From: Shewanella salipaludis
GTDB taxonomy: Bacteria; Pseudomonadota; Gammaproteobacteria; Enterobacterales; Shewanellaceae
Length of the DNA: 64,000 bases
Direction: 5' to 3'
Assembly (NCBI RefSeq): GCF_012911865.1
Contig: NZ_JAAXYH010000006.1
Span: 1 to 64,000 of the forward strand
A model generated the notes under the pieces. It was not told the DNA's origin. It did no database searches and worked only from the letters and a program-made list of their open reading frames with translations. The position numbers and the translations under genes are program-made. Below are positions 1-8,254 of this stretch, in pieces. Numbering within the stretch: position 1 is the first letter of the stretch; every line of letters begins with the position of its first letter.

Positions 1-842
1 TGCTGCCTCGAGTCGAAACTCCGGGCTGTATGTTGGTCTGGTTTGCTTTGTCATTGTGTCACCTGTTTAAATACAGAAGTGATGATATCACCTCTAATCA
101 GGTGGCCAAATTTAGTATGCCACTACAAACCCCACAGCCAGATGATATTTTTTTCACCCGCGAAGCCCCTATGGGGGAAGCTGCGATAGTGCCATCTGAT
201 CAAATCGTTTGCCTTGGCCAAAGGCTCATGCTTATCAGATTGTTTACTGACTTACTCAATGAAAGATACTTGATTTATGTAATTAGAAGCCCTGAATTTC
301 AACGGCGAATACAAGAGTCTGCTGTTGGCATGACGGTTAAGCACATTAATGTGCGCGACGTAGAAACATTGATGCTGCCTGTTCCACCTAAGCCTGAGCA
401 AGACGCTATTGTTAGCATTATCGATGCGCTGTTTGGCATATGTGATCGCTTTGAGAAACAGCTATCGAAAAAGCAACGCCTTGCTGAAAACTTGGTAACG
501 AGCTCGGTCTCCGCCCTCACCGGCATCGCCATCGAACAAGAAGAGGAACCTATGAAAGCCCCACAAACTGAACTGGTGGCACCTGTGCGTTTGGGTACAC
601 CGCCCGATGTAAAAGCTCAGGCCCCGCTGGCCACGATTTTGGCTCGCCATAACGGCGAAATGAGCGCCAAAGATTTATGGCAGCGTTTTGGCGGTGAGAT
701 TGATGCCTTTTACGCCCAGTTAAAAACCGAAGTGGTCCACGGCTGGGTTGATGACCCAAGCTATGTCTTAGATAAAGATGCTGCAGATAGCCCTAAAAAA
801 TATCCTGACGGTGCCCAAGTAGCCAAGGTAATAATCAAATAG
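1..842 (+). CDS. hsdS: Type I restriction-modification specificity subunit (HsdS), 3' part
   Basis: HsdS directs a type I restriction-modification complex to its DNA target through two target-recognition domains. The reading frame is open to the left edge (from base 3), so the 5' part is outside the window; the first ATG at 30 is probably internal. What is seen is the C-terminal recognition domain, with the typical stretch DIFFTREAPMGEAA followed by CLGQRLMLIR, then the conserved helix around VPPKPEQDAIVSIID and a coiled helical spacer. After that comes a roughly 90-residue extension (APVRLGTPPDVKAQ onward) found on some HsdS proteins. The stop codon overlaps the AGGAGG ribosome-binding site of the next gene, so the genes are probably cotranscribed. 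No hsdR or hsdM follows; if present they lie upstream, outside the window. Family assignment is strong; activity cannot be judged. Confidence 0.88.
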   Translation, partial: LPRVETPGCMLVWFALSLCHLFKYRSDDITSNQVAKFSMPLQTPQPDDIFFTREAPMGEAAIVPSDQIVCLGQRLMLIRLFTDLLNERYLIYVIRSPEFQRRIQESAVGMTVKHINVRDVETLMLPVPPKPEQDAIVSIIDALFGICDRFEKQLSKKQRLAENLVTSSVSALTGIAIEQEEEPMKAPQTELVAPVRLGTPPDVKAQAPLATILARHNGEMSAKDLWQRFGGEIDAFYAQLKTEVVHGWVDDPSYVLDKDAADSPKKYPDGAQVAKVIIK

Positions 843-852
843 GAGGTTTGAT

Positions 853-2655
853 TTGCAACTTCGATATTTAGCCATACCGCAGTTTCGTAACCTGCGAAAT
901 TTAGAAGTGAACTTTGCCACCGAGCTAGAGCCGGCTTCGGGCACACCTGCCGATGCAGCTGGCGATACTTCAGCAAAACGCATTCGCAGCCATGCGCTGA
1001 TTGGCCAGAATGGCACAGGCAAATCGAACTTAATCGAAGCGTTGATCACCCTGTTTCGCGATGTGGATCTTGACCGCGATGCGGCTTTTGATTACACATT
1101 GGAATACGAAATTCGCGGGCATGTTGTGCGCATCGAGGCCGATACTGCCAAACAAAAACGCCCTTACGTTTGGGTAGATGGTGATCGTGTTAGCCAAGAG
1201 TATCTGATTAAAAATGACCCGCAGGACAAAGTCCAGCAAGATAAGCGTCGCGGCCCACGACTGTTACCAACACACATATTTGCCTATTACTCTGGCCGAA
1301 ATGAGCGCATCGAGCAGCTATTTCAGGAGCACCAGCGCCGCTTTAACAAACGTCAGGAAATCACCACCGACGAAGTTTTATCTGAAGACCTGCTGGAAAA
1401 CTTCACCGCCTCCGATACTGATATTCGCGCAATAGAAGAAGCCAAGCGTCGCCGCGAATCCAAATTAAAGCAAGCGGGCGACGACCGCCTGCGCCGCCTG
1501 TTTTACTGCCGTGGTGGCCACAGTCAGATAGTATTGCTTGCCTGTTTGCTCTCAGACGATCCGGTATTTAAAAAGGTGTTGAATAATCTGCATATCGAGT
1601 CGTTGGAATCTGCGCTATTTGTACTTAAAGAACCCCACCGCCTACGCGAAAAACGCCGGGGCGGTAAATTCGATGAAATGGAAATTAACGAAGGCGACCC
1701 ACGCTTTTGGTATGCCCGTGGCAATGTGGTCAGTGAGTTCCTAGAAAAGCTCTGGCAAGTTGCCTGGGCACCGATTGAGCAGGAAGCTAGTAAACAAATT
1801 GATTTTCGCGGTCGCAGCGAAAAACAAAAGCAACTCTACTTGTATGTACCCAACAAGCAGAAACTAAAAGAGTTAGGTGAACTTGTTGGGGGAACCGACA
1901 GCTTCTTCCGCTACGCCGAAGGTGCCTACATTGGCGATTTGATCGACGAAGTACGAATCACGGTAAAAAAACGAGATGAGCACGGCGGCAAGGTCAACTT
2001 TACCCATCTCTCTGAAGGCGAGTTGCAAATGCTCACTGTGCTGGGCTTGATGCGTATCACCCGCGAAGACCATTGTTTATTTTTGTTAGATGAGCCCGAT
2101 ACCCATCTCAACCCCATCTGGAAGCTACGTTACTTCGACGATATAGAAGGCGTGTTGAGTTCCGAGAAAGATTCATTGGTACAAGGCGAATCGCAAATCC
2201 TGATCACCACCCACGACCCAATGATGGTGGGCAGCCTTAAACGTGAACAGGTGCATATTCTGCGTAAACACGGCGACCGTTCAGTGATTGAATCACCCGA
2301 TGAACATCCGCAAGGCATGGGGGTTACCGGCTTGCTCAAAAGCGAGTTATTTGGCCTCTCATCCACTTTGGATATTGAAACCGAACGTCGCTTATTCCGC
2401 CGAAATGAGCTGTTTGTAAAGTCGCCTCGTACTGCTGAAGAAGATGCCGAGCTTTCACGGCTGTCAGCCGAGCTGGCTGATCTTGGTTTTTCGACTGCAG
2501 ATTTCCGCGACCCGGACTACGCCCTGTTCGTGCGCAAAATGGCACAACATCGCAAATTTAGAAAACCGACCCTGACTCCTGAAGAGCAAGCCGAACAAGA
2601 TCGCATTGCTGACGACATCATTAGTGAAATTTTGCGTGAGGAGGCCGGAGAATGA
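853..2655 (+). CDS. Restriction-associated AAA ATPase, PtuA-like (Septu type)
   Basis: A 600-residue ABC/AAA-type ATPase. It has Walker A GQNGTGKS (residues 51-58), an ABC-like signature LSEGE (near 386), Walker B with catalytic acid FLLDEPDTHLNP (near 410-420) and a switch histidine in ITTHD (near 453). Starts with TTG at 853, six bases after a perfect AGGAGG (841-846). The last codon overlaps the next gene's start (ATGA), so the ATPase and the HNH nuclease are translationally coupled. ATPases of this group sit inside type I restriction loci beside HNH proteins, and the pair matches the PtuA/PtuB organisation of Septu anti-phage systems and of retron effectors. In those the ATPase holds and controls the nuclease (established for the family, inferred here). 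Other AAA proteins of restriction loci (Rlo type) are the alternative for the exact name. Confidence 0.8.
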   Translation: MQLRYLAIPQFRNLRNLEVNFATELEPASGTPADAAGDTSAKRIRSHALIGQNGTGKSNLIEALITLFRDVDLDRDAAFDYTLEYEIRGHVVRIEADTAKQKRPYVWVDGDRVSQEYLIKNDPQDKVQQDKRRGPRLLPTHIFAYYSGRNERIEQLFQEHQRRFNKRQEITTDEVLSEDLLENFTASDTDIRAIEEAKRRRESKLKQAGDDRLRRLFYCRGGHSQIVLLACLLSDDPVFKKVLNNLHIESLESALFVLKEPHRLREKRRGGKFDEMEINEGDPRFWYARGNVVSEFLEKLWQVAWAPIEQEASKQIDFRGRSEKQKQLYLYVPNKQKLKELGELVGGTDSFFRYAEGAYIGDLIDEVRITVKKRDEHGGKVNFTHLSEGELQMLTVLGLMRITREDHCLFLLDEPDTHLNPIWKLRYFDDIEGVLSSEKDSLVQGESQILITTHDPMMVGSLKREQVHILRKHGDRSVIESPDEHPQGMGVTGLLKSELFGLSSTLDIETERRLFRRNELFVKSPRTAEEDAELSRLSAELADLGFSTADFRDPDYALFVRKMAQHRKFRKPTLTPEEQAEQDRIADDIISEILREEAGE

Positions 2656-3509
2656 TTTTTATCGATCTCGAGAATAAAAAGCCCACCGACACCGACATTC
2701 CAAACTGGGCACCTTGGTCACAGGCTCAATGGGACGCATGGCTTGCGAAATCGAATCAACTTGTTGCCGAATTAGCAGCTTTCGATGCGGCTGGAAATAT
2801 CAAAGAGCGAAACGAGCAAATTGATAAACATAGCGATCACTGGGGAAAGCTAAAACCTTGGTTGCTGGCGCTGTCAGGTGGCAAGTGCTGGTTTTCGGAA
2901 GTGCGTGAACTGTATTCACATTATGACGTCGAGCATTTTCGACCCAAAAAGGAAGCCAAAGCCCTTGATGGTACAAAACGTGATGGCTACTGGTGGTTAG
3001 CCTTCGATTATATGAATTTCCGTGTATGCGGTAATGTGGGGAATCGCAAAAAGGGCGGCTGGTTCCCTTTGGGGCCTAGCTCGTTACTTTCAACTTATGC
3101 AGCACCCTGTGAAGAATCTGAAACTCGCTATTTACTCGACCCCATTGACGACGATGATGTATCGCTCATCGCCTTTGATGAAGAAGGCAAGGTCGTGCCT
3201 GCACCCGGTACCTCAGGCTGGGAACAGCAGCGGGTAGAGGAAACCGTGAAGCGTCTAAAACTCAATGAACATGCCCCACTTGCAGAAGAGCGCCGCAAGG
3301 TGTGGCAAAAGGTGGATGGTTTGATTGAGGACTTCAATAAGGCCAAAACACGGTGCGCAGCTGGTAATAACCCTGCTGCCAAAGCAAAGTTGATAGAGGT
3401 GCGTACGAAAGTAAGGCAAATGACCAACCCAACAGCCGAGTTGTCGTCCGTCGCTCGCTGGTGCCTATTACTACGAAATGACCCACAACTTTCAAGATTG
3501 GTAGGGTAA
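2652..3509 (+). CDS. HNH endonuclease, PtuB-like (retron/Septu family)
   Basis: A 285-residue HNH-fold nuclease of the family annotated as 'retron system putative HNH endonuclease', which includes PtuB. Visible motifs are GGKCWFSE (C79, E83), DVEHFRPKK with the likely catalytic H95, and YWWLAFDYMNFRVCGN leading to GNRKKGGWFPL (N131, K133). These are the usual family blocks, although the metal-binding cysteine pairs seen in many relatives are reduced here. The start ATG overlaps the stop of the ATPase gene, a strong sign that the proteins form one complex. In Septu the nuclease attacks DNA when infection triggers the ATPase; that role is inferred by homology. The C-terminal half (helical, from about residue 190) carries no motif I recognise. 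Confidence 0.8.
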   Translation: MIFIDLENKKPTDTDIPNWAPWSQAQWDAWLAKSNQLVAELAAFDAAGNIKERNEQIDKHSDHWGKLKPWLLALSGGKCWFSEVRELYSHYDVEHFRPKKEAKALDGTKRDGYWWLAFDYMNFRVCGNVGNRKKGGWFPLGPSSLLSTYAAPCEESETRYLLDPIDDDDVSLIAFDEEGKVVPAPGTSGWEQQRVEETVKRLKLNEHAPLAEERRKVWQKVDGLIEDFNKAKTRCAAGNNPAAKAKLIEVRTKVRQMTNPTAELSSVARWCLLLRNDPQLSRLVG

Positions 3510-3685
3510 GGTTTCTTAAAATTGGAAGTTGCTTTTTGAACTGGTTTTACTTTTTGGCTGTCCATCTGGATTGTAACGGGCTGCATGATCAGAGCTGCAC
3601 GTCGGACGAGCTTTAGAGGCTATTGTAGGCTGTGAAAGAGCTGATAATCAGTTAGATTGTTGGATTAATTTATCAGGGAGTGATG

Positions 3686-4597
3686 ATGAGTATAGGGATT
3701 AGTGAACTGTTCAGCGGCTTGCAGTTTGCTGAAAAGGTTGCTCTTTACGTTAACAAATTTCTAAAGCGGCCTGAACCTGATTCACCCGCCAGCCGCTTCC
3801 TCGCGTTATTCAATGCCCACGGCGTAAAACCAAGCCAAATCCCTGAGTTCTTCGGCTATGGTCTCAGCATTGCGGATTGCCACTGCGCTGACTCACTCAC
3901 TAAGGTGTTAACCACTGGTCAGCTTGAACAAGCTGCCAAGCTCTTTGGTGTAAACAAAGACTGGTTGTACTGTGCCAGTGAGCAGGTTTACGAGCCGCAC
4001 AATTTCTATAAAAACCCCCAGGGTTTTGAAGAATATTTTAAAGGTTTGAATATCGATAGGACTACCCCTGTGCGGGCAACCCTGTACATGCCCGCTCGCA
4101 ATAAGTGGTTAAAATGTTTCTACCCAGAACACTCTGGTTTATTGGTGATTTATGTTCCGATGGGTGAGATAAACCAGCGCACTATCTATCGTGTCGAATT
4201 GGTGAGTTATGAGTGTGCGTTCTACTGGCACACGAGAGGTTACCTGGCGGCAAACTTAGCGCACATGTTACGAAAATATGCTGTAGTGTATGGCACCTTC
4301 GTTAGCCCCAAACTGCTGGAGCCGGTGGCGCAAGGACAAAGAATACCTGTCTACGAATATGAATCGCACCATCCCTTTAGCCTGAAAGCGGCAGGGCGCT
4401 TTTCTATTGAGGAATTGATTTCCTGTCCCGATAAATATTTGCATGGTGTTGACCCGGAGCAAGATAGCTATGGTCATCGCGCCGCGTTGGACCTGTGGCT
4501 CAGCATGGCAGACCGCATGAGGATATGGAATAAGGAACAGCACTCTAGTAACGTTGCGAATTTTGAGGATGCGCTGAGGCGTGTAATTTCACTATAG
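3686..4597 (+). CDS. Unrecognised 303-residue protein in the defence block
   Basis: No family recognised with confidence. Three consecutive start codons occur (GTG 3680, ATG 3683, ATG 3686). ATG 3686 is preferred because AGGGAG at 3675-3680 then has a five-base spacing. Residues near 35-95 (from SRFLALFNAHG through LFGVNKDWLY) look like a helical XRE-like or regulatory domain: in a Cro/CI-type domain one expects a rule such as 'choose repertoire, check previous match', and the segment LEQAAKLFGVNKDWLYCAS resembles the recognition-helix end of such folds. The rest (100-303) is mixed alpha/beta with many aromatic residues and no transmembrane segment or signal peptide. It sits 176 bases after the HNH gene in the same direction, so it could be an extra component, a sensor, or cargo of the same island. 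Confidence 0.6.
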   Translation: MSIGISELFSGLQFAEKVALYVNKFLKRPEPDSPASRFLALFNAHGVKPSQIPEFFGYGLSIADCHCADSLTKVLTTGQLEQAAKLFGVNKDWLYCASEQVYEPHNFYKNPQGFEEYFKGLNIDRTTPVRATLYMPARNKWLKCFYPEHSGLLVIYVPMGEINQRTIYRVELVSYECAFYWHTRGYLAANLAHMLRKYAVVYGTFVSPKLLEPVAQGQRIPVYEYESHHPFSLKAAGRFSIEELISCPDKYLHGVDPEQDSYGHRAALDLWLSMADRMRIWNKEQHSSNVANFEDALRRVISL

Positions 4598-4619
4598 TGC
4601 TGGGGCGACTGTTGCCAGG

Positions 4620-4880
4620 TTGCAAACCGGTATCGAGGCCAAGTTTTGGCTGTATCATCCCCGTGAAGATGAGCTGTTAGCGAAGAAGCGCGAGTTCATC
4701 ACACAAAATCTCGACGCTATCAATTCGGGTGCCGGTATGGCTAGAAAGGGGCCAATAATAGCGCCGCATAAGCTCATCAAATGTCAGTGCCTTGGCTGTG
4801 GTAAAACCTTTACCGACATCAGGAACCAGGAAAATTCCTGTGCCGATTGTCATACCCATCTTTATGTGGTTAACGCATGA
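4620..4880 (+). CDS. Small protein with zinc-ribbon-like cysteines, possibly a remnant
   Basis: An 86-residue frame starting at TTG 4620. The start is uncertain because the frame stays open into the preceding gene and no good ribosome-binding site is visible. The C-terminal half has CQCLGCGKTF and, twenty residues later, CADCH, a CxxC...CxxC pattern typical of a zinc ribbon. The N-terminal half is charged and helical (EDELLAKKREFI). It follows the 303-residue unknown by 22 bases on the same strand and could be cotranscribed with it, or be the surviving end of a larger gene. No function can be assigned. Confidence 0.4.
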   Translation: MQTGIEAKFWLYHPREDELLAKKREFITQNLDAINSGAGMARKGPIIAPHKLIKCQCLGCGKTFTDIRNQENSCADCHTHLYVVNA

Positions 4881-5134
4881 GCTGGATGTCGAGGTATTGA
4901 ACACTAAGGTTTTATGGATGGCAAAACCGGTTCGACAGTGTTTGGTACTGACGGCAAACGGTAGTAGTTCACTAGGTTTGGGAAACATTATCAAATCATG
5001 CGGCGGGATGATTCGCTACATCCCTGTAGCTCACCCCGTTGGGGCCAGCGCAGGCGCTGTTCGGCATTAGTTCCTGACGATGCTCGTGAACCCGCTACGC
5101 GGCTAAGTCCAGCACCCACATTAAGATCGAAATA
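4881..5134. other. Junction region between accessory block and ssrA
   Basis: No convincing gene. The segment contains a short perfect hairpin GCTACA-TCCC-TGTAGC at 5015-5030, whose TCCC tetraloop recurs in two hairpins after guaA, and a palindromic CAGCGC/GCGCTG patch near 5047-5060. It is the stretch expected to hold an island attachment junction, since ssrA 3' ends are frequent integration sites. No copy of the tmRNA 3' end is visible to the left within the window. Confidence 0.35.
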
Positions 5135-5164
5135 AAAAGGGCCATCCAAACGGATGACCCTTTT
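5135..5164 (-). terminator. Second intrinsic terminator downstream of ssrA
   Basis: Stem AAAAGGGTCATCC / GGATGGCCCTTTT read on the minus strand (13 pairs including one G-U), loop GTTT, followed by T-rich sequence (TTTTTATTT). On the plus strand the same stem has a C-A mismatch and no T tract, so the minus orientation is favoured. Confidence 0.6.
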
Positions 5165-5176
5165 GCCGCCATTCAC

Positions 5177-5210
5177 AAAAGAAAAAGGGCTTAGCGTTTC
5201 CGCTAAGCCC
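5177..5210 (-). terminator. Intrinsic terminator of ssrA
   Basis: Perfect 10-base-pair stem GGGCTTAGCG / CGCTAAGCCC (5187-5196 with 5201-5210), tetraloop GAAA on the minus strand, followed by TTTTTCTTTT. It begins 10 bases beyond the tmRNA CCA end. Confidence 0.85.
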
Positions 5211-5220
5211 TTGTTTTATT

Positions 5221-5576
5221 TGGTGGAGGCGGCGGGACTTGAACCCGCGTCCAGAAAGCCTACATCCAAGGCACTACATGCTTAGTCTCTCTTTTAATTA
5301 ACCCGAATAAACTCCGAAAGACAGGATTTCATCGGGCGAGTCCGGTACTGTTTCGCGGTTCACCCCCGGACGGAGTTCCCTCGCTATCAAATGTAAGATG
5401 ACCATCTGTATACACCGCCCATTTGAGAGACCTGTGTCAGATGGCTAGCTAGCCTAAGCTGCTAGAGCGTAGTTATCGTCGTTTGCAACTATAACTGTGC
5501 GGCTTTTTACGAGGCCAACCGCCCCTCGGCATGCTCCCAGGGTTTCGTGAATCCTGTCGAATCCAAAATCGCCCCC
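5221..5576 (-). ncRNA. ssrA: Transfer-messenger RNA (tmRNA)
   Basis: About 356 nt. It rescues stalled ribosomes and tags the unfinished protein for degradation, working with SmpB. The minus-strand 5' end GGGGGCG pairs with CGCCTCC just before the ACCA at the 3' end (one G-U), forming the alanine-tRNA-like acceptor stem. The TTCGACAGGATTC and GGTTCAAGTCCCGCC blocks (T-arm) are as expected. The tag frame is read from 5486 down to 5457 as ANDDNYALAA, followed by TAG at 5456-5454; this is the tag known from Shewanella. The 3' CCA lies at 5221-5223, directly facing the accessory block. Confidence 0.97.
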
Positions 5577-5648
5577 AAGTGACTTAATTGTAACCCCTGA
5601 AAGCGCGAATAACTAGCAGCAATTTCAAAGGGAACAACCTTTTGTTCA
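5577..5648 (-). promoter_or_regulatory. Probable ssrA promoter
   Basis: The 72-base gap between smpB and ssrA contains TACAAT on the minus strand (5592-5587), placed 10 bases before the mature tmRNA 5' end, a good -10 element. No strong -35 is visible. The promoter would start a slightly longer precursor that RNase P trims. Confidence 0.4.
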
Positions 5649-6140
5649 TTATCCGCGCGTTTTCTCTTTCTTCATCACCCGCGCCTTCTCGACTTCCCAT
5701 TCCCTGGACTTGGTGTCTTCGCGCTTGTCGTGATCTTTCTTACCCTTACCCAGACCAATCTCGACCTTGACCCAGGCACCCTTACGCCAGTACATGGAGA
5801 TGGGAATGATGGAATAGCCCTGACGCTCAACCAGCCCCGCGAGCTTGTCGAGTTCCTTGCGGCTCAGCAGCAGTTTCTTCAACCGCAACGGATCGCAGAC
5901 CACATGGGTCGATGCGGTATTCAGCGGGATTATGGTGCAGCCATGCATGAAGGCTTCGCCACCTTTGAGGAAGACGTAGCAATCGGATAAGTTGACCTTA
6001 CCCATACGGATGGATTTGACTTCCCATCCCATGAGTTGCAGGCCGGCTTCCATTTTTTCTTCGAAACGGTATTCGAAGGTAGCGCGTTTATTGCGTGCGA
6101 TAGTCGCAGACGCTTCTTTCTTTGATTTTTTCTTTACCAT
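5649..6140 (-). CDS. smpB: SsrA-binding protein
   Basis: 163 residues. SmpB binds the tRNA-like part of tmRNA and delivers it to stalled ribosomes. The frame extends further upstream, but the family start is [20 protein letters not shown], so ATG 6140 is chosen. Typical blocks are [22 protein letters not shown] (beta-barrel), [26 protein letters not shown] and the basic C-terminal tail [12 protein letters not shown] that inserts into the decoding centre. It lies directly upstream of ssrA on the same strand with a 72-base gap, so the two partners are adjacent. Confidence 0.97.
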   Translation of the reverse strand: MVKKKSKKEASATIARNKRATFEYRFEEKMEAGLQLMGWEVKSIRMGKVNLSDCYVFLKGGEAFMHGCTIIPLNTASTHVVCDPLRLKKLLLSRKELDKLAGLVERQGYSIIPISMYWRKGAWVKVEIGLGKGKKDHDKREDTKSREWEVEKARVMKKEKTRG

Positions 6141-6345
6141 AGTGGCGCCATTATACCCACGGGCAGTGAATTTGGAATTGGATATGGGGGAATATTTGTG
6201 GCTTTTCAACTTTTAATGCCGGGCCTGCTGTTTTTTTGTGCATACCAAGGCGTCGTGCGGCAATAAGGGTGCGTTTTTGCTTGTTCGTGATAAAATCCCG
6301 TTAATTTTCGGCCCCAGAGCAGAACCAGGAATACAAGCAGAGCCC

Positions 6346-6783
6346 ATGCCACAGATTTCACGCAGCGTCTTAGTTCGTTTCAGTGCCAAGCAAATGTACG
6401 ATTTGGTGAATGATGTCGAGTCTTACAAGGAGTTCATTCCCGGCTGCGTCGGTGGCAAGGTATTGGAGTTTGATGGCCAGACCATGTTGGCATCCGTGGA
6501 CGTGAGCAAGGCGGGCGTCAGCAAGACCTTCACCACCCGCAACCAACTGGTACCGGGAAAGAGCATAGAGCTGAGCCTGGATAACGGCCCGTTCAAGCAT
6601 TTACGTGGCCACTGGCGTTTCACCGAGTTGACAGAAGACGCCTGCAAGGTGGATTTTGAGCTGAATTTTGAGTTTTCCAGCTCGCTGGTGGAACTGGCTT
6701 TTGGTAAAGTATTTAAAGAGTTGATGTCTTCCATGGTAACTGCGTTTACCGGCAGGGCTAAGGTGATTTACAGTGGTGAATGA
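6346..6783 (+). CDS. ratA: RatA family START-domain protein (SRPBCC; COQ10-like)
   Basis: 145 residues of the polyketide cyclase/START-like family. ATG 6346 is taken because homologues begin MPQISRSVLVRFSA; the longer upstream frame has no family match. Conserved are the YDLVNDVESYKEFIPGC segment and the C-terminal helix FGKVFKELMSSMVTAF. E. coli RatA was reported to block 70S ribosome association, while related COQ10 proteins bind ubiquinone, so the physiological role is debated. It overlaps ratB by 11 bases, as in many gamma-proteobacteria, and is divergent from smpB. Confidence 0.9.
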   Translation: MPQISRSVLVRFSAKQMYDLVNDVESYKEFIPGCVGGKVLEFDGQTMLASVDVSKAGVSKTFTTRNQLVPGKSIELSLDNGPFKHLRGHWRFTELTEDACKVDFELNFEFSSSLVELAFGKVFKELMSSMVTAFTGRAKVIYSGE

Positions 6784-7105
6784 GACTGAGAAGTTTGCGG
6801 TGGATGTGGTGTATGCTTTGCCGACGCAGCAGAAGGTGATTAGGGTAACAGTCAGTGCCGGCACCAGTTGCATTGAGGCGGTGCGCCTGAGTAACATGCA
6901 GCAATTTTTCCCCGAGATCGACCTGGAAACGGTGAAACTCGGAATATTCAGCCGCCTGGTGAAACACGATGAAGTGCTCGAGCCCGGGCAGAGAGTTGAA
7001 ATCTACCGGCCCTTGATTGCCGATCCCAAGGATGTGCGTCGCCGCCGCGCCGATAAGGCTAAAGACGAAGGCAGGGCGAATAAGATCACCGGCGGCCGCG
7101 CCTGA
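6773..7105 (+). CDS. ratB: RnfH family ubiquitin-fold protein
   Basis: 110 residues, beta-grasp fold of the RnfH/RatB family. GTG 6773 starts inside the end of ratA (11-base overlap), so translation is coupled. The typical core is FAVDVVYALPTQQKVIRVTV and DLETVKLGIFSRLVKHDEVL, followed by the RVEIYRPLIADPKDVRRRRA signature; the last twenty residues are basic and probably disordered. The molecular role is unknown; the steady pairing with RatA suggests a common pathway. Confidence 0.92.
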   Translation: MVNETEKFAVDVVYALPTQQKVIRVTVSAGTSCIEAVRLSNMQQFFPEIDLETVKLGIFSRLVKHDEVLEPGQRVEIYRPLIADPKDVRRRRADKAKDEGRANKITGGRA

Positions 7106-7152
7106 TGGGCTAGGGCCCAGCACTGAGCCCTGTACAAACAGACTTGAAAGCA

Positions 7153-7215
7153 TTTTTGCCCAATATTTTTTGCTCAATACTTTCTGAACAATGATTTTTG
7201 TTCAATGATTTTTGC
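7153..7215. repeat. Short degenerate tandem repeat, 13-15 base unit
   Basis: Four to five imperfect units of the form TTTTTGCTCAATA / TTTTTGTTCAATGA lie in the convergent gap between ratB and bamE. The unit length drifts between 13 and 15 bases. No function evident. Confidence 0.5.
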
Positions 7216-7238
7216 AGGATAAAGGTGCGGAAACAGCC

Positions 7239-7270
7239 AACAAAAAAGCGCCCTTGGGCGCTTTTTTGTT
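7239..7270. terminator. Bidirectional terminator between ratB and bamE
   Basis: Perfect 15-base-pair stem (7239-7253 with 7256-7270) of form AACAAAAAAGCGCCC / GGGCGCTTTTTTGTT. A-runs on one side and T-runs on the other give a U tract in both directions, which fits two convergent operons. Confidence 0.85.
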
Positions 7271-7283
7271 GCTCCAGCCGTGA

Positions 7284-7778
7284 CTAATTTTGTGGATCGG
7301 CGGGGGTCTTCATTTCCAGTTTCTTCTCTTCGACCAAAGGTTTCCCATCGGCACGCTGGGGCGGCACTTGAGGCACTGTTTCCTGGGTATTCAACGCAGG
7401 CAGGCTGCTCTGTTCCAGCGGAGTGTTAAACTCGGGGCTGAGTTCGTAATCTCCGCTGACGCTCACCAGGTGTTGGTCCTTGAATCTCAGTATGAGTTCT
7501 TTATGTATTATGCTGGCATCGCGGCCACTCTTATAGTGGTAAACATAATACCAGGTATCGTCGGCGAAGCTGTCGCGTAACACGGGGCGACCGAGTATGT
7601 ACTCCGCCTGTTCCTTGGTCATGTCGATACGCAGTTTCTCGACTTGCTGCGGCTCCATGTAGTTACCTTGCGGCACATCCGGCTTATAGATCAGATAGTC
7701 AAAAACACTACAGGCATTGAGTGACAGGGAGAGCGCAGCGGCGCCCAGCAGGGTAAGACTTTGCTTTTTATTGATCAT
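7284..7778 (-). CDS. bamE: Outer-membrane assembly lipoprotein BamE
   Basis: 164 residues. BamE (SmpA) is the small lipoprotein of the BAM complex that folds outer-membrane beta-barrel proteins. The signal peptide ends in the lipobox LNAC (C23). The SmpA/OmlA fold follows: YMEPQQVEKLRIDMTKEQAE, LGRPVLRDSF, DDTWYYVYHYKSG, LILRFKDQHL. The proline-rich, charged tail (about 50 residues beyond the E. coli length) is common in Shewanella relatives. It converges with ratAB across a shared terminator. Confidence 0.93.
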   Translation of the reverse strand: MINKKQSLTLLGAAALSLSLNACSVFDYLIYKPDVPQGNYMEPQQVEKLRIDMTKEQAEYILGRPVLRDSFADDTWYYVYHYKSGRDASIIHKELILRFKDQHLVSVSGDYELSPEFNTPLEQSSLPALNTQETVPQVPPQRADGKPLVEEKKLEMKTPADPQN

Positions 7779-8254
7779 TGTGTGCGCTACTTCCGAAAAA
7801 TCTGTCGGCCATGATACCCAAGCATTCCCCCCGCTGACAAGGGTTATAGGAGGTTATAGCAGCCATGGAAACTATTGTGTCACAGTTGGACTGCGGCTTT
7901 TGGCATTAGTTCAGTAACATTGGTCTATAGTTAGATGACGTTTTACCGTGGATGAGAGGGTAAAGGCCGGCGCCATGATTTCAATGTGAAGAGCTAGGGT
8001 TTGCAGCGGCGGCCAAGGAGTGGACAGGTGCAGTTTAGGCTGTGCTGGCTTGGGTGATGAATAAAGTGGCTAACACTTGTTACCCCTTAAAAAAGTTAAC
8101 AAAATGTTTTTATTTTGAGTTATTGTAAGTTGAATGTGTCCCTTGGTTTCAAGGTCTTGTCTATAGTGAGATCTTAGCCTGAGCCAAGTCACCTGAGAGG
8201 TAGGCCTGAACATTCTCATGCTTTACCTAAGCAACCAGTCTGAAGGAGTTAGAT
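7779..8254. other. Divergent intergenic region bamE / borosin cluster
   Basis: 476 bases with no gene seen. It must hold the promoters of bamE (minus) and of the cluster starting at 8255 (plus). The 14-mer GTCTATAGTTAGAT (7923) recurs as GTCTATAGTGAGAT (8158), one mismatch, and a small CCTTG/CAAGG hairpin lies at 8141-8154. No clear -35/-10 pair can be chosen for the cluster. Confidence 0.35.

Noticed and set aside
4677..4994. 105-residue minus-strand frame opposite the zinc-ribbon protein
   Set aside because: No start signal or family feature; overlaps the plus-strand frame carrying the paired CxxC motifs.
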